Positions 1 to 11,539 of a stretch of 64,000 nt of DNA are shown here, one piece after another; positions within the stretch are counted from its first letter, which is position 1; every line of letters starts with the position of its first letter. The notes below the pieces were generated by a model. That model did not search any database, had not been told where the DNA came from, and saw only the letters and a program-made list of their open reading frames with translations. The position numbers and the translations under genes are program-made. This DNA is from Buxus sempervirens (lineage: Eukaryota; Streptophyta; Magnoliopsida; Buxales; Buxaceae), in assembly GCA_947561395.2 (NCBI GenBank), contig OX387183.1, forward strand, positions 61,983,915 to 62,047,914, given 5' to 3'.

Positions 1-1088
1 GGTGTTGTATTTCTGGAGCTCTTGACAGGAATGCAACCCATATCACATGGTAAAAACATCGTCCGTGAGGTAATTTCTTAATTTAATAGCAATCTTCAGG
101 GCATTTCCCTTTTTCTGTCCTTTTATTTTTTTGGGGCCCCGGTGGCTGCAGAAGCACCAGTCCCATGGGGGAGCACACAGAATCATACCTGAAATGCACC
201 CACATTGCTTCTCCATGGGGGGGATTTCTTACCACCATCCCAAAGATGGGAGTACAACAAGATAGCTATGACCATATAGTGAATCAAAGTACCAATAGTG
301 AAAATAATATGACCATATGAGGCCACAGTGGATAAGAGTTTCAGCTGCATTATTTTCCAACTTATTCCTTCTCCATTTATAAAATTTCATTCAAAGGGCC
401 CTTATCCACATAGGAAAAGAGGGTTCCTGTTCTCTGTCTGTTATTTCTTTTTCTTTTTCCTACTTGGGAAAATTTGGCAGTGGATGCTGCTTCTTTTCAC
501 ATGTATATAGAAAGGCACAGGGCAAATGAATTAAAATCTGTGGCCTATCTTTATGATTTGGGTAGCCTTTGCAAAAATCGTGGCCTAATGGTCATATCTG
601 CTGGAAATTTTCAAGCAAAAGCATGACAAAGAACTTTTTATTTCTTGATTGATTGTTCTACACCAAATATAGCTTTCTAAGGGTTTGTATGCTTGAGTTG
701 TATTTGACACTTATCATGTGGTGTTTTATATTGTTGGTTCCAGGTGAATGTGGCACAACAATCGGGTATAATGTTCGCAATCATTGATGGCAGCATGGGT
801 TCATACCCTTCCGAATGCATTGAAAGGTTTGTAGCTTTGGCCCTTCGGTGTTGCCAGGACGAACCACAGGCAAGGCCTTCAATGTTGGACATTGTCAGGG
901 AGCTAGAGAATATATTGCAAATGATGCCACCATGCAACTCTGTGCACTCTGAATCGACAGCGACATGTTCTGTGAACCCAGCATCACCATCTTCTTCAGC
1001 CTACACATCTAGGAATCCGTATGTGTCATCAGATATATCTGGAAGTGATTTAATCAGTGGTGTTTACCCAACCATCACACCTCGCTAA
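1..1088 (+). CDS. LRR receptor-like serine/threonine kinase, 3' end (partial)
   Basis: Two exons are visible: 1-69 (continues from outside the window) and 744-1088, joined across a GT-AG intron (70-743). They encode the last part of a protein kinase domain (GVVFLELLTGMQPISHGKNI, kinase subdomains IX-X), followed by an RFVALALRCCQDEPQARPSM block with the conserved arginine of subdomain XI. A serine-rich C-terminal tail ends in GVYPTITPR and a TAA stop. The tail (SGSDLISGV...PR) resembles the plant LRR-RLK subfamily VIII-1, the At1g06840/At5g37450-like kinases of the plasma membrane. The LRR ectodomain, transmembrane segment and catalytic loop are outside the window, so ligand and activity cannot be judged. 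The subfamily assignment rests on recall of family sequences. Confidence 0.88.
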
Positions 1089-3086
1089 TACTTTGGGAAT
1101 TTCTTGTCTGTTTTTCACCTCGGAAATTTCTTGTATACTTTCTTCTTGTTTGTGTAAAGTGTCTTGCATGGATTTTGGTATTCTCAACTGGGTTGATTCA
1201 TTTCCTGTTTTTGAAGACAATCGACAAAGGGTTCTTGATCATGAAAATAAATTCGACTTGATACAGTAGGATGCTGTTTGAGGATCTAAAGTCTGTTTAT
1301 AAGATAATCCACGAAGGGCAACACAAAATGCAGCGTTCCTCTTTCGGTTCCTGCGGTGCTTCTGATGTCATGTTATTCTATTATTATTTGTACTAGCGTT
1401 GTCAGATTTCATTTCCTTCTTTTGGTTTTTGGAGACTTTATGTGAAACCGCAATTAGGTACCGGGACAAGGCGACTTGCCACCTGACGATCTGAAAGTAT
1501 ATTTTGGTAATTTCGCTTTCAAAGTAGCGTTTTCTCTCGTTCCGAATGATTTCAGAGACGAGTGAGGCTGAATCAACGGAACTATGAAATCGATGTTGGA
1601 AACCACTACCGCGCCGCTGAAACAGAGAAAACCGCAGAAATCTTGTCAGCAGCTCCGAAAACAATTCTGTTTAGAGTCAGCATCAGCTCCTTGAGGTTGA
1701 GGTTCTCATTGGAGACTTCACGTAAAGCTTTGGTTGATGGGATGAAATCGACTGCACATGTAGGAAACGACGCGCTGACGTACTTCTCCTTCCCCTCGTT
1801 TTTTTATTCGTTAAATATGAGCTAAAGAGTTTATTCCGGGAATCTCTCTCTCTCTCTCTCGCCATGTCTCTTTTTCTATCGAAAATCCAGCGATTTCCGA
1901 GGCGTCAAACACAAGGTAGGCTGGATTTTTCCTGATCAGACTTGCATATCTACAGCATTTTTCCTCTTTTAATATGGTTGGTTACCATGATTTGACACAC
2001 ATTGTCAATATAATTCAGGAGGCTTTGTAGTTGGAAGGTTTTTAGGAGCTACCGCTGCTGTTGTGCCGGTGGCAAAATCTAAATGTTGTTTCTATTTCCT
2101 TGTATTTTCTTTTGAAAGTTTTGTCTGAATACCATTAATGGGCTTTCGGTCAGAAAAGATTGTATGTTACTTCAATTGGTGGGAGCTTGGAATTCTCTGT
2201 CGAGTGGTTTTGAATTGTGTCTCGAATTATAATCTGTTACAGAAAATAGGTTTTCTTTTTGGGCGCTTGGATAAACAGTTGCGTGTTTCTAACTGTTTTA
2301 AAATACGTTCTGTGTTCTATTTATAGCCAGAATTCCGGTTGAAGAGGTAATCTTACATGGTCTAACAATTCTTGTTTTCTGGGTGGACTCCTTATTTAAC
2401 AATTTTCAGTGGATTATGGAACACAATTTCATTTGGCATCCATGTGTGCCTCCTTTCATCCCTTCAGTTTTATCCTCGATGCTGCTCACACTAAAACTTG
2501 TACGCATATTCAATCTGTTCTAAAGATTATAGGATATTAGAATTTTTGTTCCTCTTTATACTGGGCACATGAACTGTCCTATTTGGAAGTTGGTTTATGA
2601 GTTCAAGATATTGTCCTGGACTTTCTATTTTTAGATTTTCTGGATATTGAGATAATGCAGTTTTTGTGATACAGTTACTTCTTGTGTTTGTTTCAGGCAT
2701 CTGATTTGGTCAAAATTATTGGTCCAGACACATAAACTCATTTTCAAATTGAAGATTTTGGGTGTTGCAGTTTATGTGATTGCTTGGGATTTTCTCAAAG
2801 GCCCTTTGTTGAGTGCACTATGAATATATGGCAGGAGCCTTGCTCCCTAACATTATTCAGATGGGTTCTGATTGTTATTCATAATTTGGCTTTTAAAATA
2901 GCATACTAATTGGATTTCAAGCATACCGGTTCAACTCTCATATTAAATTCAAATGAATTTCAGTTTGGCCCCTAAATTGACAGGTGTAACTGTCTGATTG
3001 CTTTTGTAGTAGGACTGCTTGCATTGTCACTCAAGGTACAAAAGATGAAATGTTGATGAATTTAGTGATTTACTCTATGTAAAAGG
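1089..3086. promoter_or_regulatory. 3' UTR of the kinase gene and upstream/leader region of the ZIP gene
   Basis: No convincing coding exon lies here; open frames on both strands are short and unlike known proteins. The first part is 3' UTR of the kinase. A (TC)n tract at about 1842-1861 precedes GCCATG and a possible leader exon ending near 1914 (ACACAAG followed by GTAGGC). Such CT-rich tracts are common in plant leaders. The segment from about 1915 to 3050 would then be a 5' UTR intron of the ZIP gene. This is inference from sequence character only. Confidence 0.3.
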
Positions 3087-6000
3087 ATGTACTTCGGATT
3101 CAAGTGGGTCCTTTTTTTCCTGGTGCTTTTTGTAGTCCTGTACAGCTGTGTTTTAGCTGATTCAAAAAATGAATTTATCAAGGGATCGAGAACTGCTCCC
3201 CAGAGGAACTTTGCAAATACTGTTATAGATGGAACTGGCAGAGAGAATGATTTTAGTGGTTTTGAGGTTGCTTTCGATGAGTTAGAGAGGAAAGATGGGA
3301 ACAGTAGAGTTTCAGTGTCCATGGTTGCATGGTTTACTCTAGCAATGGCTGTGGCAACTGGATTGGGTGCAGTGCCATTCTTTTTCATAGAGCTTAACCC
3401 ACAATGGGCTGGAATATGCAATGGAATGGCATCTGGAGTTATGTTGGCTGCAAGCTTTGATCTTGTACAGGAAGGACAGGCCCATGGCAGTGGTAGCTGG
3501 GTTGTGATTGGGATTCTAGCTGGGGGCATATTCATCTGGCTTTGTAAGAAGGTGATTACATGTGATTTGAGATGTTCTTTTTTTTTTAATAAGTATCCTT
3601 TTTCTTCCGATGATGCATGTGCATAGTTATCTATGATGTTCCATCTCCTTAATCTTTTGATCTTGTATCCACAAGTTTCATAGAAATTTATAGACGATCA
3701 CTAAATTTTCATCTACTGTTTTATTTCGTTCAATATCTACTTTCTTGATGAGCTTAAAATTAAATTATCTGCACGAACTGTCTTGGGCAGTTTCATTCCT
3801 TTAAGTTGTAGGCCTGTCTTTTTAAGTTATTTACATTTTAGTGTTCATATGAGTTGATGGACGTACTTGATTTCTTTGCTAATATATGACAGCTATTCAT
3901 TTATTACATGTTTAGTATCAAAAAGGGCTATAGGATGGTCAAGAAGGATCCAAATGCCATTAGTTTGATATAATTGGAAAGCACATTAACTGACCAAAGA
4001 TATTATTGTTTATGGTTAATATTATTGGTTATATTCACATTAGTATGTCATTTTCATTGCATTTTTCTTTATGTTTCAACGCGTCCAAAGTTATTATCTG
4101 TTACAAGTTATGAAATAGAGATGCCCCATTTTCTTAGTTTAAAACTTATTGTTTCTGAAAAAAGTTGTTGCTACTGTGTTTTGCCAAAATAAATAGAGTT
4201 AAAAAGATTTTTTCTTTTCTGTTGTAAATAGTGTCATACAGGCATTAGGCTTGAAATAAGTATGTTGCAAGACGGATGTAAAAGATAAAAAGGTTATTTA
4301 GTTTAGGTATCTCTTTCTGCTGAATAATTCGAAGGTTAATTTACTACAGGAACTGTTTCAACTTTTACTAAAATCAAAAGTCTAGAGAATGAAATATTTC
4401 TCTGAGGTAAGTTTCCAAATTTTTCGAGTTTGTGGGCTGGAATCCAGGGACAGCATATGGCTCCAATCTGCCTCATTTAAAAAGTTACCTTCATAGACAA
4501 TAGCGGTGAAAAAGTCATCATTTTTTTAAATTCAAATATCTCAGGCCACATAGAAGGGTAAAGGGAAAGGTTAAGCCTCAATGCATCCTTAAAGAAAGAA
4601 AATCATAGCTGCACTTGCTCGAACTTGAGGAAAAGTCTGAATGACCTTTTTGGTGAGTCCATGTAGCAGTCTCTTTTGGTCTTACATGCCCATATCACAT
4701 TATGCTCCTCAATAATTGCTTGCGTTCTTATTTCTATTTACATACCCATCTCGCATCGAAATTATTTCCAATGGAGCCTTATTTTATTTTATTGTCGCCT
4801 TTAGATTTTTGGTTTCAATTGGGATCTTCTACTTGCTAAAGAAGAAAACTCCAGTAAGCCTGAGACACAGGACTGTTTACACATAGGCTTCAATTATCAC
4901 ATATTATGTTGAAAACCTCAAGTAACAAGACATATTTTTTAGTCATCCTCCAATTTCACCTTGAACTATAACTCAATCAAAGTTGTAAGCATTTGCATTT
5001 CTAAATCTGTATTTATGGATTGATGTTGATCATCCCTAGAACAGTATAAGCACGTACTCGGAGACTGCATCTTGATATATTTGTATTGACTGTTATCCTA
5101 GGAATAGGCACTAAAGGTTAAAAATTAATCTTCTTAACTTCTCTCATGATGTGCAGTTTCTTGAACAATATGGAGCTGTAAGCATGTTAGACATTAAAGG
5201 TGCAGATGCCAGCAAGGTCATTCTTGTTGTTGGAATAATGACTCTTCATTCTTTTGGAGAGGGCTCTGGTGTAGGAGTCTCCTTTGCTGGCCCAAAAGGT
5301 TTGTCTCAAGGTATCTTGGTAACCTTGGCTATAGCTGTGCACAACATCCCTGAAGGATTAGCTGTGAGTATGGTTCTTGCTTCAAGAGGAGTTTCCCCAC
5401 AGAATGCGATGTTTTGGAGTGTGATTTCATCGTTACCCCAGGTAAAACCTAATGTTTTCCCATAGTGGACTGGGTTATCTATCTTTAGTGTGCAGATGGA
5501 AGCCTTTTCTGTGAGGAGTTTGATAATTTATTACCCTTGGTCTTGAATGGATTAGAAATCTGTGAATGAGCAAAAAGAAAAAAAAAGGAATAACAATTCT
5601 GTCAATAGATATATTGTGAAGAATTACTTCCTCACTTTGTGGTTGTATATTATTCAATTCTCCATTCTGTTGTGCTCGTTGTAGAATGATAATCAGCTCT
5701 GACCCTATGTTGTCTAAGAGGACTGCTAGGCACCCATCCTGCGGTTGGCCAAAACAGTGAGGTGCACACATTGATAACCATGCTGTGGTGGGGGGCCCCA
5801 TCATGTCAGTCAAGCTTTCATGGTCACCAACCCCCATCATGTCACTCAAGCACTTCACGGATTGGGGAATCTTCCCAAACTGTTTTCCATTTTCCTTGTC
5901 CAAGATCAACTAAGGTGGTGATTTTTTCCTATTTTTGTGTAACTGTAAGACAAGGACTTTACTAAGATTTAGGCTCCTATCAATGCTTACCAAAGAAGAG

Positions 6001-8881
6001 AGAAAACACAGAAAAAGGAAAATGGGGGGAAAGAAAGATTTAAATAAGAAGAAGAAAGAAAAATCTAGATTCAAATTTACACAGCATATTTAAAAGGATT
6101 GAAGTTCCATGTATTTATTTTTTCCTTTCATATGCTTACTTGATATCATCTTATGTCTTTTAATGATGCAGCCCATGGTAGCTGTTTTTTTTCCATTCAT
6201 ATGCTTACTTGATATCATCTTATGTCTTTTAATGATGCAGCCCATGGTAGCTGTTCCTTCTTTCATATGTGCTGATGCATTTAGCAGGTTCCTGCCTTTC
6301 TGTACTGGTTTTGCTGCTGGTTGTATGATCTGGATGGTGATAGCAGAAGTCCTTCCTGATTCATTCAAGGTAATGAGCATCAGTTACTTTCATATTCATC
6401 TAGTTGCTCATTTTTCCAATTTTTATTCTCATTTCATGTTAGCCTTTACAACATTGTTGTCAATAAAATTTCATGGTTTTGTCATATTATTTTCCATTGT
6501 TAAATAGTACCATCAACATTGTTATCACCCATCTTTAAGTTGGGCGAACTGATTTTGTGTGTCACTTAGTAGTGGTCCATGCACATAACTAATCTACACA
6601 ATTCTTACAAAATATTACTAGATTAATACTGGATTGCAATCTCTCTCTCTCTCTCTCCCTTTCTCTCACTCTCTCGGCGTGGAGGTGTTGTTTAGTGGGG
6701 TTCGTTGGGGGTTTGTCCTTTTGCATGTAAGAATGCTTCTTGCAGTTACAACTAAAAGAAAAAAAATTTATTGGAATATTTTCCAACTTTGTGAAGTGTG
6801 AATACATGAATGTTCCTGATTGTGTTTTTCTATCATTCTCATATTATGGTCATTTCTTCTGCTTTCTGGTTATAGGAAGCCTCTCCTTCTCAAGTTGCAT
6901 GTGCAGCCATACTTTCAGTAGCTTCTATGGAAGCTCTCAGCACGCTCCTTCAGAGTTTTGCTCATGGCTACAGGTGCGTGTGCCTAGCAACTTCATTTTG
7001 TATAGTTGAAAGGGTAGATGGAATATCAAATTAAGTTTGCATTTGGAGGATTATTCTATTCTCTGCTGTGGCTGAAATGTAGACGGAAGGGCGTGGAAAC
7101 TCTTGTCCTACTGATGCATGCACTTGTACATTTTAGTATTTGAAGTTGCATTGAGAAAACACACGGTAGGGGTTGCCCTGTAGGAACCTGGTCATGCTGG
7201 GTTACTCATGCTGGCCAGCTGTCAACTCAAACTAGTCTGATCATGTTATAACTGCTATTTTTGTTCGGAGGCATGGCTTTCTGGTTGTTGTCTTATTAGC
7301 TAAAGCTGATTTAGTTGGTGTCAAGCCTGTTTCTCAATTCTTCACCAGTAAAGCACTCTGGACCGTAAAACCCAATGAGATACAAATTTCAAGTACGGAG
7401 GTTATTTGGAAAACCACACTTCTGAGTTGGTCACATCAGCCCCAGAAGCATTTTTCACATGCCTAAAAAGGAATCTAGGAATCCCATAATTTAAATTCTT
7501 TCACGTATAGAACTTTAAGAAATTAATTATTCAGTGGTTACTGCCACACTTGATAAAATCTGTTACACAGGTATCTATGGAAACATTATGGCTGTTAAAA
7601 ACATTGTACACATGATTTAATTGGTCCCCCAATCTGGTTGATGGCGGATTAGCTGCACCTTTGCTCCATGTTATATAAAATTTAATATTTCACCTGCAAC
7701 TAAACATGATGAGTCAGAAAAAAGTGCCTTCCTATCATTCATTTATAACATTTCATATTATTCTTTCTGGATTCTTCCCAAACAATAACCTTTTATATGA
7801 ATTTCACCTACTAATATGTATTTTCTAATCTTGAGTAAAAGATATTACACCTGTCTTCTGAATCAAGATTTTAATAAGTTAAGCATCCTGAGATGACTTA
7901 AATGATCACATAGAAAATTAGACACATGGAGAAGAAAAAGTGATTGAGATGACATGGCCCAGGCCTGCCCAACCTGATTGTTTAGTAGGTTTCAAGTTGA
8001 ACCAGTTTAAGATGCATCCTTGGCAGTAAGTGCCTTCTGTGAATTGAAATTTCATCATTCTTTATTGCAGCTCGGAGAGCACCTCTGGCTTCGTTGTCTC
8101 ACTACTGTTTGGTCTTGGGCCTTTGTTTGGTGGCGTAGTTCTTCTTGCATTTGCTCTAGCTTTTCAGCTTCAGCATGCCCTACTCACTGGTGCAGCTTCC
8201 GGCATTGCCTTTATCCTTGCTGCTTGGCGGCCACTACAGCTTCTTTTATCTTCAAAGATGGGGTTATTTCCACTCATTTTGTTGATCTCTATAGGTTCTG
8301 CATTCTTCCACATTACTGCCTCCGGTATCCTGAAGCTGGGAAGTCATAAAAGGGCGGCAAATAATTTACCATTGGCATCGGGTCCGTCAATGAGTACTCT
8401 AACCTTGCAGTCTTTCTTGGCATGTGGGGCTATTGCATTACATGCATTGGCTGAGGGTCTTGCACTCGGAGTGGCTGCACCAAAAGCTTACGGGCTTGGC
8501 AGGCACATGGTCCTTCCTGTTTCTCTACACGGCCTTCCTCGAGGAGCCGCTGTTGCTAGCTGCATCCTTGGGGCCACGAATAGCTGGCGTGTAGCACTCG
8601 TAGCTGCTGCTCTGACGGGGTTTGCAGGTCCAGTATCTGCCATTGCAGCAATACTTGCAGGCATTGACTACAGTGGTCTAGACTACTGGATGGTGCTTGC
8701 ATGTGGAACACTCGTTTCAAGCTTTGTGAGCGTAATTAGGCGAGCAGTTAAGTTGGATATACGGAGGAGTAGTTGTGGGCTTGTGATTGGTCTGGGATTT
8801 GCAAGTGTGTGCCTTACGTGCACTAGATTCGTTTGCCTGCACACACCTTACTGCAACTCTGCACCGGAAGCCGTGACATGA
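3087..8881 (+). CDS. ZIP-family divalent metal (zinc) transporter, At3g08650-like
   Basis: Five exons keep one frame across GT-AG introns: 3087-3551, 5157-5441, 6241-6369, 6876-6973 and 8071-8881, giving 595 residues (family member At3g08650 is about 620). A signal peptide spans residues 1-24 or so. The ZIP core follows: TM1-TM3 at about 77-155, then the metal-site helices with HSFGEG (186-191) and HNIPEG (217-222), the GufA-type ZIP signature, then TM6-TM8 to about 325. ZIP proteins move Zn2+, Fe2+ or related ions into the cytosol. Residues 327-595 add a second set of about eight hydrophobic helices that resembles the first half, with HALAEG (449-454) and HGLPRG (479-484) at equivalent places, so the protein looks like a tandem double ZIP with a degraded second site. 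The start ATG precedes a clean signal peptide. Exon 3 could alternatively begin at 6172. Confidence 0.9.
6115..6255 (+). repeat. 69-bp tandem duplication containing the exon 3 splice acceptor of the ZIP gene
   Basis: Two near-identical copies are offset by exactly 69 bp (for example TTCATATGCTTACTTGATAT at 6127 and 6196). Each holds a polypyrimidine stretch, a GATGCAG acceptor (AG ending at 6171 and 6240) and the first bases of exon 3 (CCCATGGTAGCTGTT). Because 69 is a multiple of three and copy 1 contains no in-frame stop, both acceptors give an open reading frame. Use of the upstream one would insert 23 mostly hydrophobic residues beginning PMVAVFF. Confidence 0.95.
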
Positions 8882-9287
8882 GAGCTGTAATTGGCGTTTT
8901 CAATGAGTTTTACAGTGGAGAACCTACACATAAGAGAAGCAATCAAGGTAGGCATTCCTATATGTTTCTGGGTTCCCTTCCTGAGGAGCCTCTATCTAGT
9001 ATCTACAACCCTATTTGGATAGGATTGTGTCCAAGTGAAATTAAAAGTCTACAGTTATACCATTCAAGGGGATTTTGTAATACACATAATGAAACGCCAG
9101 CCAATTCCAGAATAAGGCGAGTGAATCCAATTTCAATATCATAAGAGGTTATATAAGGAAGATCTAGGTTTTTGCAGTAACTGATATGGTAGGGTAGCAG
9201 ATTAATTTCAATCCAGAGTTGCAGAATTCCATCTAAGGCAAGGTTTCATAGCATAGAATGCGTAATGGATCGATAGAGAGAAACGTA

Positions 9288-9463
9288 CGTGTAGGTGCCG
9301 AAGAGAGGAGTGAGGAGGAGAGTGGCGCTGAACCAGTTCTTGGAGACCTTGTGGTGAATCTTAGAGGGCAAGTCTCTCCAAAGTCCACTCATCACATCAC
9401 CTTCTGTTGCAGCGGCGAGAGCGCGTACACCACCGCCTTCATGCGTACAGGCGTCTTCCCCAT
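9288..9463 (-). pseudogene. QCR8 (cytochrome b-c1 complex subunit 8) gene fragment, frameshifted
   Basis: Read from 9463 downward, ATG opens MGKTPVRMKAVVYALSPLQQ, a strong match to the N-terminus of plant QCR8, a small inner-membrane subunit of mitochondrial complex III. After LQQKVM a stop appears. The rest, MSGLWRDLPSKIHHKV and on to TPLFGTY, continues in another frame from 9392. The break is explained by a 5-bp tandem duplication (GTGATGTGAT), placing the second part 71 instead of 66 bases after the ATG. A donor-like GTACGT follows the last matching codon, so this is a DNA-level copy, not a processed one. The final exon (about 15-18 residues) was not found in 8882-9287. It could be a live gene only if the 5 bp were an assembly error and a distant exon exists. 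Confidence 0.75.
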
Positions 9464-9695
9464 CGTTCCCTTTACCTCTTCTCTAACGTTTGCAGCAACT
9501 TCTTCCACCTTTGTCTCGCTTCTGGAATCTGGTATCCAGATAAAGAGAAATGGATTTGTTTCTACTTTCTACCTTCTTCGGTATACACTAATATCCGTAT
9601 CCAAACACATTCATTCGATTAAAACCAGCTTCTTTGCCTCAAGCCAGGAATAAAAGATCAGAAACCGTTTACAGATCTGTATGGATTTTCCGTTG

Positions 9696-9940
9696 GCCAT
9701 GGTACATGGCTTTTTTTAAGGATCCTATCTTTCCCAGAATTTATTTACAAATATGCCCTGACCTGTTTCTATGCGATCTATGGTTTGACCAAGTATTTGA
9801 GCGTTTGATTGGTTGGTTTTTTATGAGTAGCTTTCAGACGGCTTCAACCGATTTGGAATGAGGAATGAGGACAAAAAAAACATAGCTGAGTTAAAAAGGT
9901 CAAAAACATTTAAAAAAAAAAAAAAGCCATGTGCCATGGC
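9696..9940. repeat. Inverted repeat pair, possible MITE
   Basis: GCCATGGTACATGGC plus seven T at 9696-9717 is mirrored by at least seven A plus GCCATGTGCCATGGC at 9919-9940. The arms are about 22 bp with one mismatch and are separated by roughly 200 bp. No clear target-site duplication flanks the pair, so a small inverted-repeat transposon is only one explanation. Confidence 0.4.
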
Positions 9941-11539
9941 ATCAGTAGAACTTTGAACCAGTGGCCCTCTGTCCGTTTTAAGCTTCCGATTTGGTAGTCT
10001 GCAAACCCGCAAAATAAGGCGTAACTTTGGTCGTTCATGGGATTTCAATTTGTATCTTGCATCTACTAGTAGGTAATTTCCCTGGTTTTAATTGGTTTTA
10101 AAGTTATCAGAAGATCAGTATCCGGATATTTTATAAAGCTGGGTCTTCACATGGAATATCACCCATGTTTTAAAGTGAGCCTCACGGAGGAGAGCGGGGG
10201 AGCCGGATCATCTTTAAAGCTGGTATCTCACGGGGGGGTAGGGGTACCACCAACATTCACCAGCGTATATGTGAAGGGGGCCCTTCGGAAGAGAGAGAGA
10301 GAGAGAGAGTCAGAATAAAGTCAAGAAATATTGCACATGCTAAAATGGGATTTTTGAGGACCAAGGTATCCCCGGTATGAGCTGTGTTTTGGTACCCCAA
10401 AGGTGTGTGAAACCAACCCACCTGCCCCTTGAATGGGTGCTCAATAATGCCATACTAGACGACAGCACTGCTTACTGAAAGGCTTCTGCATTCTAATTCT
10501 AATGAATAAAACAAATTGTATCAAAGCCCCACAAATGGACTTGGTTAAATATCAAATGACATGATTCTTGTGCCATTCGTCTCATTCGTGCCATTCGTGG
10601 CTCCAAGCCATCCCTTTTAAATACAAGTAAAGATACATCTACAAGTAGATAAAGACATTCCAAAACAAGACCCACAAAAGGGACAGCAATGCCTCCCTCT
10701 CTTTATCATATTTATACATACAACTTGCTCAAAGCAAAAGCATAGACAACCAGCCTCTGCACCCACAACTTTACTTACTTTCACTACAGCTTCAGTTTGT
10801 CGATGTGACAGGATAATTTTTGTTGGGTATAAAAACAGTCCAGTCAATTCTGACCCAAAAAATGAAAATAAAAAGGGAAAAAAATCTCATCCAATCAGAA
10901 CAAGCAACCCTCTTGTCTGCTTTATGTATAAAATTCAAACCTTCAATGTTTCTTAAGTTTGTAGAGAAGAAAAAACATTGATTTTAAGTTGACACTGAAC
11001 AATTTATACACGGAGAGATTTTCCTTTTCGGGTTCTAGCACTTGACATATACTTGGTTTATTGTACAAATGAAAAACACCATTGCTCCAGACATCCCCAT
11101 CTCAAAATTATAAAGAAAACATTTTAAAAAGAAGGCCAATCAATTCACACAGCTACAAAAAAATACCACAATTAGGGCATTAACCTTAGCCATGATCCTC
11201 CCACACCACCGAAAGTTCTCATAAATGTGCCCTTCAATTCAACAACAATGCCTTTCCAGTGTGGCGGATCAGCTTGACAGCAATTCTAAGCTACATTGTA
11301 CACCAACTAATCAAATCAATGTGATTTAGAAAAAGTATAATACAAAGCTCGCCATCTTTTCTTCTTTTCAAAATACCCATGTTTTATTATGTAACCCATA
11401 CCACGTGCAGAGCAGTTGGTATACACGAACAGGAAGGAGGGCAAGACCCAAACAGTAACAAGAATATATCTGAAGAATTTGCATAAATTCTGAACATATG
11501 AATGAATTGGTGGAAGAGAGCTTGTACAAATCGCCAACC
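9941..11539. other. Intergenic region without supported gene
   Basis: Open frames are short and show no family features. A (GA)n tract lies at about 10292-10310. The part nearest 11540 should be the 3' UTR of the minus-strand DUF1191 gene. No RNA gene or complete transposon was recognised. Confidence 0.5.

Noticed and set aside
5475-5909. Minus-strand frame of 144 residues in ZIP intron 2
   Set aside because: Lies wholly in an intron, antisense, with low-complexity composition; no family match.
6109-6171. Exon 3 of the ZIP gene starting upstream of the first acceptor
   Set aside because: The open frame there is the polypyrimidine tract; orthologous protein order continues directly from SSLPQ to PMVAVPSF using the second acceptor.
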